DNA from: Syntrophus sp. (in: bacteria)
Lineage (GTDB): Bacteria; Desulfobacterota; Syntrophorhabdia; Syntrophorhabdales; Syntrophorhabdaceae
DNA: 64,000 bases
NCBI GenBank assembly: GCA_013824835.1
Contig: PNOM01000002.1
Coordinates: forward strand, 34,237-98,236
Reading direction: 5' to 3'
Position numbers and translations under genes: made by a program. Below, one piece after another: positions 43,847 through 51,847 of this stretch. Below the pieces are notes generated by a model. That model saw only the letters and a list, made by a program, of their open reading frames with translations. It was not told where the DNA came from and ran no database searches. Positions within the stretch are counted from its first letter, which is position 1; each line of letters opens with the position of its first letter.

Positions 43847-46800
43847 CTAATAGTACTGCTTTATGTACCCATACGCCCGGTCAAAAAGCTCCTGGTCGGT
43901 ATGGAGTTTGTACTTCAAGAGCGTCCTTCGCAGTTCCTTCTGGACGAGGCGTTCGCCCTGGCTCGTGTGCTGCCAGTCGGGAAAGCGGACCTTCTTCACG
44001 ATGTTGTCGATGTCTGCCACGATACGTTCGACGATGATGTGGGTGTTCTGACCCTTGGCCTCACTGAACAGCTCAGTGAGCGCCTCCTTGGCCCGGTCCC
44101 GGTCCTCTTCAGGCTCGGTCTCCTTCTCGGCCTCCAGAACCTCCTTGGCAATTTCGAGAATTTGCTTGAGAAACTCCAGACTGGTCAGAAAACCCTGTTC
44201 ATGGCGTTCTTTTACCTTTTCCAGTCGTTCGCCGAGGGCCATGAACTTGGCATTACCCAGGTGCTTGCGCAGTCGGGCAACCAGCATGATCTCAATTTCG
44301 CGGCCCTTTTTCGTCGGATCAGCATCTTTCAGGATGTCGTTCAACATTTGAGCATCCAGCACAAGGGTTTCTATGTCGTCACGCACCGACTCGACATGAA
44401 CATTTTGGTTGATGAGATCCACCGTCTTGGCCCCCAGGGCATGCCAGAGCAGTTTACCATTTCCGCTGGGTGGTTTGACGGATTCATAGACCTGGGTCAG
44501 CCATCGGTAGTCATTCTCATAGGGACCGAGGCAGGGGTCCGGTGAGAGCGCTTCCCAAATGGTTCCCAGCACAATATATTCAGCAGCGAATTTGTCCCGT
44601 GTCTCGTTGTTGGGAAGGCGTTGTTGAGCCGCACTGAGGCCCTCGTAGCCACCCACGGTGCGATCTACACCGGCAAAAAAGGCTATACATCTCTGTACTT
44701 GCACAGGCAGGGCTTTACGCAGTTCATCGATATTGCTCACCACCTGCTGTACAGCTTTCTCGTCGAAGTCCAGCGCCCGCGCCACATCATCGAAGATGCC
44801 TATATAGTCCACGATCAGGCCGTGTGTTTTGATCTGGCCGAAGGTGCGGTTCGTCCGGCAGATGGCTTGCAGCAGGTTATGGTCCTTCATCGGCTTATCG
44901 AGATACATCACCTGCAGAATGGGTGCATCGAAACCGGTCAGCAGCTTGCTGGTAACGATGACAAACTGGAGCGGGTCGGCAGGATCGCGGAAACGGTCGA
45001 GCAGCTTCTCTTCGCCATCCTTGTCACGGATATGCTGTTTCCACTCAGGCGGATCACCCTGAGCGGAGGTCATTACGACAGCGCTGACTTCCGGTTCGAT
45101 CATCTCATCCATCACCTGTTTATATAGTACACAGCACTCGCGGTCAAAGACCACCACCTGCGCCTTGAACCCGTTCGGCTCTACCTTCTGCTGAAAGTGT
45201 GTAACGATATGTTGCACCACAGCCCGGATACGCTCGGGATTCTTGACCAGCACTGCCATCTTGGCGGCGCGCTTGGCCAGGTCGTCTCGGTCCTGCTCGC
45301 TCAGGTTGCCGGTAATCTGCTTGTAGGCTTCGTCAATGGCGGCTTTATCAATCTTGAGCCTTACTTCCGGCGCTTCAAAATGGAGCGGCAAAGTGGCCTT
45401 GTCGCGAATGGAATCCTGGAAGGAGTAGCGGCTCATATAACCCTTCTCATCCTCATCTGCCCCGAAAGCCCAGTATGTGTTGCGGTCGGCGCGGTTGATG
45501 GGCGTACCCGTCAGGCCAAAGAGGAAAGCATTCGGAAGTGCCTCGCGCATCTTGCGGCCAAGGTCGCCTTCCTGGGTGCGGTGTGCCTCGTCAACCATGA
45601 CGATGATGTTGGGGCGTTCGTTGAGCCTGCCACCTGCCTCTGCAAACTTGTGGATGGTGGTGATGAGTACCTTACGCACATCCTGGGAAAGAAGTGTCTG
45701 TAACTCCTGCCGCGTAGCGCAGCCAACCATATTCGGTACATCGGCGGCATTGAAGGTGGCGGTGATCTGCGTGTCGAGGTCAATCCGGTCCACCACAATC
45801 ATAACCGTGGGATTGCCCAGCTTCGGGTGCATTCGCAGCTTTTGCGCTGCAAAGACCATCAGTAACGACTTGCCGCTGCCCTGGAAATGCCAGATGAGCC
45901 CCTTCTTGGGGTAGCCCTTGACCACGCGGGCAACAATCTGATTGGTGGTCTCGTATTGCTGATACCGGCAGATAATCTTGATGCGGCGGTGTTTCTTGTC
46001 AGTGGCAAAGAGGGTAAAGTTCAGCGCAATATCCAGAACCACTTCGGGCCGGAGCATTTTCTCAACCGTAGCCTTCACATGGTGAAGTTGCCCCTCCTCC
46101 TGATGTTCCTCGTCGCGCCACGGTCCCCACATTTCGATGGGCATGCGGATGGAGCCATAGCGGAAGAGTTTGCCTTCGGTGGCAAAAGAAAAAACGTTCG
46201 GCACAAACATGGCCGGGATTTCCTTCTCATAAATCTGGTTGATCTGGAAGGCGCCGTCGAACCACGTCACTGCGCTGCGAGTTGGGGTTTTGGCCTCGCC
46301 GATAACTAATGGCAGACCGTTGACCACAAAAACCACGTCGAAGCGTTTCTCCACCGCCCCTGCCTGATACGTCCACTGGTTGGTGACAATGAGATGGTTC
46401 TCTGTCGGGTCGAAGGCGTCCATCATGCGCACGGGTACATGCTCGCCGTTCTTGCCGAAAGGCATGGTCTTTTCGCCGCGAAGCCAGGCCATAAAGTTCT
46501 CGTTGGCCCGCAGATTATAGATGACTTCATCGGCACGATCAGGCTGGGCGGCTATTTCCTGGTTGAGACGGATAAGCGCTTCGCGCAGCCACGGCTCAAC
46601 CATCACGTCACCGGCCTTACGCGGCACCTCGCCGACAGGAACATAGGTCCAATGGGCCGGGCGCAGTTCATCACCGAGAGAATCACCATAGGCTGGAGGT
46701 TTTTCGCGGATCTTCCATGATTCCAACTCCTTAGCCGAAGAAGAAGCCCACTCTTTTTGCCCCCTCTCCCCCTGGGAGAGGGATGGGGGTGAGGGTTGCC

Positions 46801-47416
46801 GCCCGCCACAAACGGCGGCAATAATCATCTGTTCGACTGTGTTGAATTCGGTAAAGGTCATTCGACCACCCCCCCAGTGTCCACCCTTGTCTGGTCCAAT
46901 ACGTTGTATTCGGCCTTCGACCTTCAATTTTTCAATTTGTTTCTTGATGGCCCGATCTGTAACTCCCACGCTCTCCGTCAGCTCTGCTATAGTGACGTTG
47001 GGATTACCTCGCATAAAATCTATGATTTTCTGTGAACTTTTCTGTGAACTTATCGGTGAACTTTTCCCCGTCATTTTCCCCGTCATCCCTTCCGCATCTA
47101 CCTCTTCCCCGGCGATTTTCACCGAACCTTTCACTTCTTTCCGGTGAACCGTAGCCGTGAACAGGCAGCCTTCACGGTCATCTGTAAAGCTGATATCCGG
47201 CCAATCCTCCAAAGCGCGCTTGATCCCCGAGCCTAACCCTTTATAAGGCAGAATGCCTTTGGCCACATAGGAAACCAGGATCGGGTTGCGGATATTGGAA
47301 ATGGCAAAGGCTGCCATCTCCGCAGTGAGCGAGTCCGCATTCGTGACATCCCGTTTGAACTGGCGGTGACTGTCTTCGCCGAGAGTGATTTGGGCTTGCA
47401 GTTCTGATACGTTCAT
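43847..47416 (-). CDS. hsdR: Regulator-HsdR fusion: type I restriction endonuclease with a truncated AlbA_2/ATPase regulator at its N terminus (system 2)
   Basis: An 1189-residue open frame made of two genes. Residues 1-42 are the beginning of an AlbA_2 domain (LGEDSHRQFKRDV). Residues 43-100 jump straight to the end of the ATPase domain (NIRNPILVSYVAKGILPYKGLGSGIKRA, shown in part), so several hundred residues are missing. Residues 111-130 are 4-residue tandem repeats (MTGK, SSQK), and 131-185 a winged helix. HsdR begins at Met186 (MTFTEFNTVEQMI): nuclease RFDVVFVVNGLPLVIGEAK, Walker A HFQGSGKSLLMV, DEAH VDEAHRTQEGD and LTGTPINRADRNT, and a C-terminal HsdM-contact region. A G7 tract just before Met186 holds the two parts in frame. 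Whether the product is made as one protein is uncertain, because HsdR may be translated from Met186 (46861). Confidence 0.85.
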   Translation of the reverse strand: MNVSELQAQITLGEDSHRQFKRDVTNADSLTAEMAAFAISNIRNPILVSYVAKGILPYKGLGSGIKRALEDWPDISFTDDREGCLFTATVHRKEVKGSVKIAGEEVDAEGMTGKMTGKSSPISSQKSSQKIIDFMRGNPNVTIAELTESVGVTDRAIKKQIEKLKVEGRIQRIGPDKGGHWGGGRMTFTEFNTVEQMIIAAVCGGRQPSPPSLSQGERGQKEWASSSAKELESWKIREKPPAYGDSLGDELRPAHWTYVPVGEVPRKAGDVMVEPWLREALIRLNQEIAAQPDRADEVIYNLRANENFMAWLRGEKTMPFGKNGEHVPVRMMDAFDPTENHLIVTNQWTYQAGAVEKRFDVVFVVNGLPLVIGEAKTPTRSAVTWFDGAFQINQIYEKEIPAMFVPNVFSFATEGKLFRYGSIRMPIEMWGPWRDEEHQEEGQLHHVKATVEKMLRPEVVLDIALNFTLFATDKKHRRIKIICRYQQYETTNQIVARVVKGYPKKGLIWHFQGSGKSLLMVFAAQKLRMHPKLGNPTVMIVVDRIDLDTQITATFNAADVPNMVGCATRQELQTLLSQDVRKVLITTIHKFAEAGGRLNERPNIIVMVDEAHRTQEGDLGRKMREALPNAFLFGLTGTPINRADRNTYWAFGADEDEKGYMSRYSFQDSIRDKATLPLHFEAPEVRLKIDKAAIDEAYKQITGNLSEQDRDDLAKRAAKMAVLVKNPERIRAVVQHIVTHFQQKVEPNGFKAQVVVFDRECCVLYKQVMDEMIEPEVSAVVMTSAQGDPPEWKQHIRDKDGEEKLLDRFRDPADPLQFVIVTSKLLTGFDAPILQVMYLDKPMKDHNLLQAICRTNRTFGQIKTHGLIVDYIGIFDDVARALDFDEKAVQQVVSNIDELRKALPVQVQRCIAFFAGVDRTVGGYEGLSAAQQRLPNNETRDKFAAEYIVLGTIWEALSPDPCLGPYENDYRWLTQVYESVKPPSGNGKLLWHALGAKTVDLINQNVHVESVRDDIETLVLDAQMLNDILKDADPTKKGREIEIMLVARLRKHLGNAKFMALGERLEKVKERHEQGFLTSLEFLKQILEIAKEVLEAEKETEPEEDRDRAKEALTELFSEAKGQNTHIIVERIVADIDNIVKKVRFPDWQHTSQGERLVQKELRRTLLKYKLHTDQELFDRAYGYIKQYY
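46762..46795. repeat. REP-like GC-rich palindrome inside hsdR
   Basis: CCCTCTCCC (46762-46770) and GGGAGAGGG (46774-46782) form a 9-bp stem with a 3-base loop, followed by ATGGGGGTGAGGG. This resembles a widely dispersed bacterial palindrome. It is translated in frame as SPPSLSQGERG in the N-terminal linker of HsdR (about residues 208-218 of the fusion). Confidence 0.8.
46869..46875 (-). other. G7 homopolymer that sets the regulator-HsdR fusion frame
   Basis: On the coding strand a run of seven G encodes the end of GHWGGGR just before HsdR Met186. With one G fewer, the regulator would read GHWGVVE and stop at TGA (46860-46858), overlapping the hsdR ATG as ATGA, the junction type used throughout this operon. 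Confidence 0.8.
47026..47085 (-). repeat. 12-bp tandem repeat encoding SSQK/MTGK repeats
   Basis: Five 12-base units (two of TTTTCTGTGAAC type, one variant, two of TTTTCCCCGTCA on the plus strand) encode MTGK-MTGK-SSPI-SSQK-SSQK, the hinge before the winged helix of the truncated regulator. A parallel array occurs in the DUF4062 protein at 52066-52149. Confidence 0.8.
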
Positions 47417-47499
47417 GTGGGCACCTCCGTGTCGCCGCGTCTGGCGACGACATCGAGAATCATTTGCTTGGTGGTGTTGGATTGGGTGAACATAGTCAT
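47413..47499 (-). CDS. Mini-ORF repeating the HsdR N terminus, linking two genes (28 codons)
   Basis: A 28-residue frame (MTMFTQSNTTKQMILDVV and ten more residues, ending EVPT) whose first 18 residues resemble the start of HsdR in this operon (MTFTEFNTVEQMIIAAV). Its ATG overlaps the stop of the DUF262 gene (ATGA) and its TGA overlaps the ATG of the regulator-HsdR gene (ATGA). It may be a remnant of an hsdR 5' end left by insertion of genes, now acting as a translational coupler. No function as a protein is claimed. Confidence 0.6.
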   Translation of the reverse strand: MTMFTQSNTTKQMILDVVARRGDTEVPT

Positions 47500-49631
47500 G
47501 AGGGAAAACGCTCCTTTATGTAGGCATTCATTTCGCTCAGTGGTATTTCCTGTGAGGAATTGCCACTCCTGGCGTAGAACTTTTCAATCAGTTGGCCGTT
47601 CTTGTCCCTAAGTTTCAGTATCAGAGGATCTTTGGCAGGCGCCACATCGATCTGGCAGACCTCCTTATCCCCTACCTCGTGAAACACAATCTGTATTTTA
47701 CTTGTAATAAATACTGCTCCAAATTGCTGGTTCAGCAGATTGCGAAGATGTAGTTCAAACTTGTCCCGATCCACATCACCTAGTGAAAAGTAATCATGCT
47801 CAAGGCCAAGCACGCCCCCTTCATCATCCACACCGATAAGCAGAGTGCCGCCTCTCGAATTGGCGAATGCTGCAACAGTTTTCAGGATTACTTCCTCGAT
47901 CTTTTTGTTGACCTCACCTGCATTAATATCCCAGCGTAGCGTTGACTTGAACTCCAATTCGTCGCTTTCACCCTCGGTAATCATTTCCTCCAATGTCACA
48001 GGTGCGACCGATTCCTCGGTCGCGGTTATGTTTTCCAGAAAAGCGTTGAGGTGATCCGCTAATATTTTACGCCGTTCTTCAAGGAATTGCTCATAGTTTT
48101 CAATCTGCCAAAGACTTTCTTCTTGCGGAATGCATTGCAGGTCAAGTGCCTTAGGAAACTTACTCTTTACTGCGGCGAGATAGTCCGCGGCATTTGTGTC
48201 CGACTTTGTTCGGTTAGCTACCTGCGTTAATATTGCTCGATTAGTCAGTTCCTGGGCAAGGGCATATTTCACCCGGTTTCCAAATCCATATCCGGCATCT
48301 TTCAATTTAGAGTAGGGAAAGATGTGGTCATTTTCCAGTTGGTATTTGCTGCCCATGTTCTTTCTGAGGCTAATACCTGTTGTAAAGCAAAACGCTCCCT
48401 GGCTCTTCAGATACCAGCGAACCAAGCTGAAAAGTGGATGCTGGATGGCTCTCCCGACAAATTCAAAAGGCATGATCTCCAGCCGGCTTTCCTCGGCAAT
48501 CACACGAAGTAAGTCATCGAAGGGTTGCTCCGACTCGGCTACCGTGCGCAAATCTCGATCAAGCTTCTGTGGGAGCTGGCTGACATAACGCGACCTGACT
48601 TGCGAATAGTAGAACCACTTCATCATCTTGCGGATTTCCGTGTCTGTGAGATGCTTTCCATTCTTATCAAAGCAAAAGACAATGATTGGCACCAGCGCGT
48701 AGGGCGAACTGATCTCGTGCGTGTGATCCACGTAAGCGTTCGATCTCATTAGGTTGACGACATAGTCGAGCACCTGTTTGTCCAAACGCTCCCATGTGGA
48801 ACGTATTTTCTCGTTGTTATCCTCCCCGTGCAACTTCCGCATGTCCGAACCCAGATGGTAAAGACAACCGAGGAGCACATAGACAATGAAATCGAGTTTG
48901 AAAACAAATCCCTCTTGCTCTAGTGCAGCTAATTTTGCCTTGAACCGGTCTCGTGCCTGCGGCCAATAGCCGGATATCTGCGCCAAAGCCAGTTCAGCAT
49001 CTGTCAGTGCAACACCGCTTGCGTTGACCTTGTAAAAAATATAAATGGCCTCCCGAATGCTGGCCCTAACGGGAACCGTTTGTTCGGGGAAATCGCGATC
49101 CCTGATCCGCGTTATCGCATTAATATTCTCATTAAGGCGTTTAAGTTCATCCATGGTGATGTTCTTTCCGATTTCGGCGAACTTGGATTGCAGATCAAAA
49201 GCGCTAATTTTTCCCTGGAATACGTCGGAAATGTTCTGCCACAGAGGGTTATTCTCCATTTTGGTCTTCATGTAGTAGGAAAGTTCGAGCGTTTCTATAT
49301 TCACATAAAGCCCACGAGTGTCGTTCATGATTTCAGGGGTGGTATAGTAAGGCGGAATCTGACCGCGCATCAGCATATAGAGTGTAGTAATGCGTTGCTG
49401 CCCATCCAACAATACCCGAACAGCACCCTGCTTTTGGTCGTATTTGTGAGGTCCTTTCAATTCTGGTGGATTTGCCGTCTCCCATGTCAGCATTGTGCCC
49501 GTCGGGTATTCTTTGATCAGCGAATCGATCAATTGTTTTGCATCATCCCGCTTCCATACGTATTCCCGCTGGAATGCCGGAATAAAGAGTTGATTCTCGT
49601 CAATCTTTTCAAGAATTGTAGATATTTTCAT
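47496..49631 (-). CDS. GmrSD-like DUF262/HNH protein with a C-terminal AlbA_2 domain
   Basis: A 711-residue three-part protein. N-terminal DUF262 (ParB-like NTPase of the GmrS type) with FIPAFQREYVW (about 17-27) and LLDGQQRITTLYML (about 74-87). A helical middle leads to an HNH-like nuclease region with ENDHIFPYSKL and LTNRAILTQVANRTKS (about 430-485). The C-terminal AlbA_2 domain (about 560-711) has ELEFKSTLRWD, FANSRGGTLLIGVDDEG and KFYARSGNSSQEI. DUF262/DUF1524 proteins of the GmrSD type cut modified DNA; the AlbA_2 addition is normally a separate regulator. The gene lies inside a type I operon and overlaps the mini-ORF at its 3' end. Confidence 0.85.
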   Translation of the reverse strand: MKISTILEKIDENQLFIPAFQREYVWKRDDAKQLIDSLIKEYPTGTMLTWETANPPELKGPHKYDQKQGAVRVLLDGQQRITTLYMLMRGQIPPYYTTPEIMNDTRGLYVNIETLELSYYMKTKMENNPLWQNISDVFQGKISAFDLQSKFAEIGKNITMDELKRLNENINAITRIRDRDFPEQTVPVRASIREAIYIFYKVNASGVALTDAELALAQISGYWPQARDRFKAKLAALEQEGFVFKLDFIVYVLLGCLYHLGSDMRKLHGEDNNEKIRSTWERLDKQVLDYVVNLMRSNAYVDHTHEISSPYALVPIIVFCFDKNGKHLTDTEIRKMMKWFYYSQVRSRYVSQLPQKLDRDLRTVAESEQPFDDLLRVIAEESRLEIMPFEFVGRAIQHPLFSLVRWYLKSQGAFCFTTGISLRKNMGSKYQLENDHIFPYSKLKDAGYGFGNRVKYALAQELTNRAILTQVANRTKSDTNAADYLAAVKSKFPKALDLQCIPQEESLWQIENYEQFLEERRKILADHLNAFLENITATEESVAPVTLEEMITEGESDELEFKSTLRWDINAGEVNKKIEEVILKTVAAFANSRGGTLLIGVDDEGGVLGLEHDYFSLGDVDRDKFELHLRNLLNQQFGAVFITSKIQIVFHEVGDKEVCQIDVAPAKDPLILKLRDKNGQLIEKFYARSGNSSQEIPLSEMNAYIKERFPS

Positions 49632-49665
49632 CGTTCATCCTTTAGATTTTGGTTGGTACTCATCC

Positions 49666-50577
49666 TCAAAATTCCGAAGCCCCCAAGTATGACGAGCCCG
49701 TCTGCGATGCATGACGCTTTATCCGGGAAACAACCTGAGGCAATGTCATAACCCCCCGTAGTATCAAATTGTAAATATGGCCGTAATCGAGTAATAGCAT
49801 GGGCGTCCTTTGCTTTGAGGCGGTGCGCTTGGCCCCCTCACTAAAACCAGACATCGAAATGAACAGTCCCATTGTATTATCCGCCTTTGATTCGATCTTG
49901 GCCATGAATGTGTCGATGTCAGGAGATCCAACGGGTTCGTTCGTGAACTTTGTTTCAAGTAAAAACGTCGTGCCTTCTATGGTGATCGCTCCATCGATTT
50001 GGCGACCATCTGACTTGTAACCGGTGCGTGCATCCAACTCGAAGAAGATAGCGAGGTCGTAAAACCACCTCTCGAAGGTGTATCCGCCTTCCTGCGTCCC
50101 CAGCTGAGGTGTTATATTTTCAAGCTGACTCTGGAGTTTTTCAATAGATTGCTGGGCAGCCAACCGCGTAGACATCTCTTCTAATGCGGCCTTGCGCCTA
50201 TTTTTGGTATCCATCGTCTCACGAATCGTCTCATTGATTCTCTCCACCTGTTCCCTGAGCCGAGCGACTGCTTGTTTTGCTTCTGGAATCCGTATCTTTG
50301 TATCTTCTTTCCTCTCCAAATCAGGAAAGTGCCGCATGTCCGCCAGCGACTGAGCCATGTTAAGGATGGCGTCGTGACCATGATCACTTTTCACTAACTG
50401 CGGCCAGAGCCACGCCACGAAATCGCGTTTGGTTTGGTCAGTGTGCCATTGAGCCAACGCTGAATCCTTAATCCTGTGTTGCTGGAGAAAAAATCGAAGA
50501 GACGGCTTATACCAGAACGCTTTCAAAATGGCATCCTGGGTCAGCTCAATAAACACGGGCGATAGCCTTTTGTTCAT
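49666..50577 (-). CDS. PD-(D/E)XK nuclease-domain protein with central coiled coil
   Basis: A 303-residue protein: helical N-terminal part, coiled coil (about 95-155), then a restriction-endonuclease-like core with GYKSDGRQIDGAITIEGTTF, Asp195 and Glu208-Thr-Lys210 (LLETKF) in the D...ExK arrangement of Mrr-type nucleases. It is probably a DNA endonuclease of a type IV or accessory kind; the substrate is unknown. I start at ATG 50577, which has GGAG upstream and overlaps the mini-ORF stop by ATGA; ATG 50592 is an alternative that would add five residues. Confidence 0.75.
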   Translation of the reverse strand: MNKRLSPVFIELTQDAILKAFWYKPSLRFFLQQHRIKDSALAQWHTDQTKRDFVAWLWPQLVKSDHGHDAILNMAQSLADMRHFPDLERKEDTKIRIPEAKQAVARLREQVERINETIRETMDTKNRRKAALEEMSTRLAAQQSIEKLQSQLENITPQLGTQEGGYTFERWFYDLAIFFELDARTGYKSDGRQIDGAITIEGTTFLLETKFTNEPVGSPDIDTFMAKIESKADNTMGLFISMSGFSEGAKRTASKQRTPMLLLDYGHIYNLILRGVMTLPQVVSRIKRHASQTGSSYLGASEF

Positions 50578-50654
50578 ATGTTTGGTCTCCATTTCGAAGA
50601 TATTGAAACATCGAGAATCATCTGCTCGGCGATGTTGAATTCGGTGTAGGTCAT
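50574..50654 (-). CDS. Mini-ORF repeating the HsdR N terminus downstream of hsdS (26 codons)
   Basis: A 26-residue frame (MTYTEFNIAEQMILDV, then ten residues ending RPNI) nearly identical at its start to HsdR of this operon (MTFTEFNTVEQMI). Its ATG overlaps the hsdS stop (ATGA), exactly where hsdR would begin in an uninterrupted operon, and its TGA overlaps the ATG of the nuclease gene (ATGA). Read as the stub of an hsdR start displaced by gene insertion. Confidence 0.65.
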   Translation of the reverse strand: MTYTEFNIAEQMILDVSISSKWRPNI

Positions 50655-51847
50655 CGCATTACCTCGTTCAGCAAGGTTGCGTTCAGGTTTTTCGAAGAAA
50701 GAACCGCCTCCTTGGCATAGACCTCTGCTTGCTCAAACTCCAGCAATCGTGCAGCAACATTATCTTGAACTCCGTTTTCCGGGATAGGAATGGATAGTGC
50801 TGAGAAATTGCTCTTGTTGAGAATCGGAACGGCTGTACAAGAAGAAGCTTGACGGAAGAGCTTCTGTTGACGACATAGAGAGTAAAACACGACCAAAGGA
50901 TTTTGCTCCGGCTTGCAAACGACCGAGTTTATTTGTTGATTCGTCAGGCACCGTTCACTCGCCATCGCTACTTTTCCAATCGTTGAACCAATACAGACAA
51001 CCATGACCGCATCGCGGGGAATTGGCCGCCCCGTGTCAAGGCCATCGCGAGAAATGCGCTTTTCTGTCGCAGTTACATAACGAGAACCAGAGATGTCGGC
51101 TGGCGAGACAAAAAGACATTCTGCAGGCTCGTAATACCGCGCCTCCGATGTCTTTGGCGTCGTGCCGGTGATGATTTGGCCGAGATTATCAATTCGGGTT
51201 TGGTACACAGCGTCTCCGGTAATAAGTGCATCCTCAAGCCACGCTTCCCGTGCTGCCGCGATTGAGGCAATGAGAACAACATTTCTTTGCTCCACCTCAT
51301 CCACAGCCCACAAGATTTCTGCGATGCGGCGCTGCTGTTCGAGGGGTGGGAGGGCGAACTCAAAGTTGGAGAGACTGCTCCAGTTGGTGCGCGGCGAGAG
51401 TGAGCCCGCAGAGGTCCCGACTGCATGTTGAAAGAATCGCTCAGACACACAGAGGAACGGCAGGAGTTCCGGCAGTAGGTGGTCATTCTTCGGTGCCAGC
51501 ACGTAGATGTCACCGGACACCACCGCGTCGAACTATGCCACAGCCACCTTGCGCTGATAGGCCCGCCGCTTGCCGAAAAGCACCTGTCCTGGTTTGCAGC
51601 GTCGCGTGAACGTGGTGCCGTCCGCCACGTTGCCCCATGTCCGAATATGCAGTGAACCAGGTTCGAGATGTTCCAGCCCAATAAAACGCTCGATGCCCAC
51701 CGCGTTCGGATCACGCTCGGTCTCGTTGACATTCGCAACGACATCCCCAAATTTCACGCCCTGCCATTTGGAGTGGTCAAAAAGTGGTAGCTTTGCCCAG
51801 TCTGGATTAGGCTGGAAACAGCCGAGCGACGGAAGTGAGAACGTCAA
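50651..51847 (-). pseudogene. hsdS: HsdS specificity subunit interrupted by an in-frame amber codon (system 2)
   Basis: One continuous frame of about 398 codons encodes an HsdS with two target-recognition domains, but codon 51535-51533 is TAG where the surrounding sequence (RRAYQRKVAVA, stop, FDAVVSGDIYVL) calls for a sense codon, most simply GAG. The first fragment would be about 104 residues; the rest could restart at GTG 51523. Central and C-terminal helices (EQQRRIAEILWAVDEVEQRN) are intact. The start is probably TTG 51847, overlapping the DUF4062 stop (TTGA) behind an AGGGAGG ribosome site; ATG 51868 is an alternative. As it stands, full-length specificity protein would not be made, which would silence the system. 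Confidence 0.85.

Noticed and set aside
43901..45703. Long plus-strand frames opposite hsdR of system 2
   Set aside because: GC-rich third-position bias of the real gene opens the opposite frame; no recognisable domain.
51533..51535. Amber codon read as pyrrolysine or other recoded residue
   Set aside because: No pyl genes seen and the neighbouring sequence suggests a plain GAG to TAG change; SelA in the window concerns UGA, not UAG.
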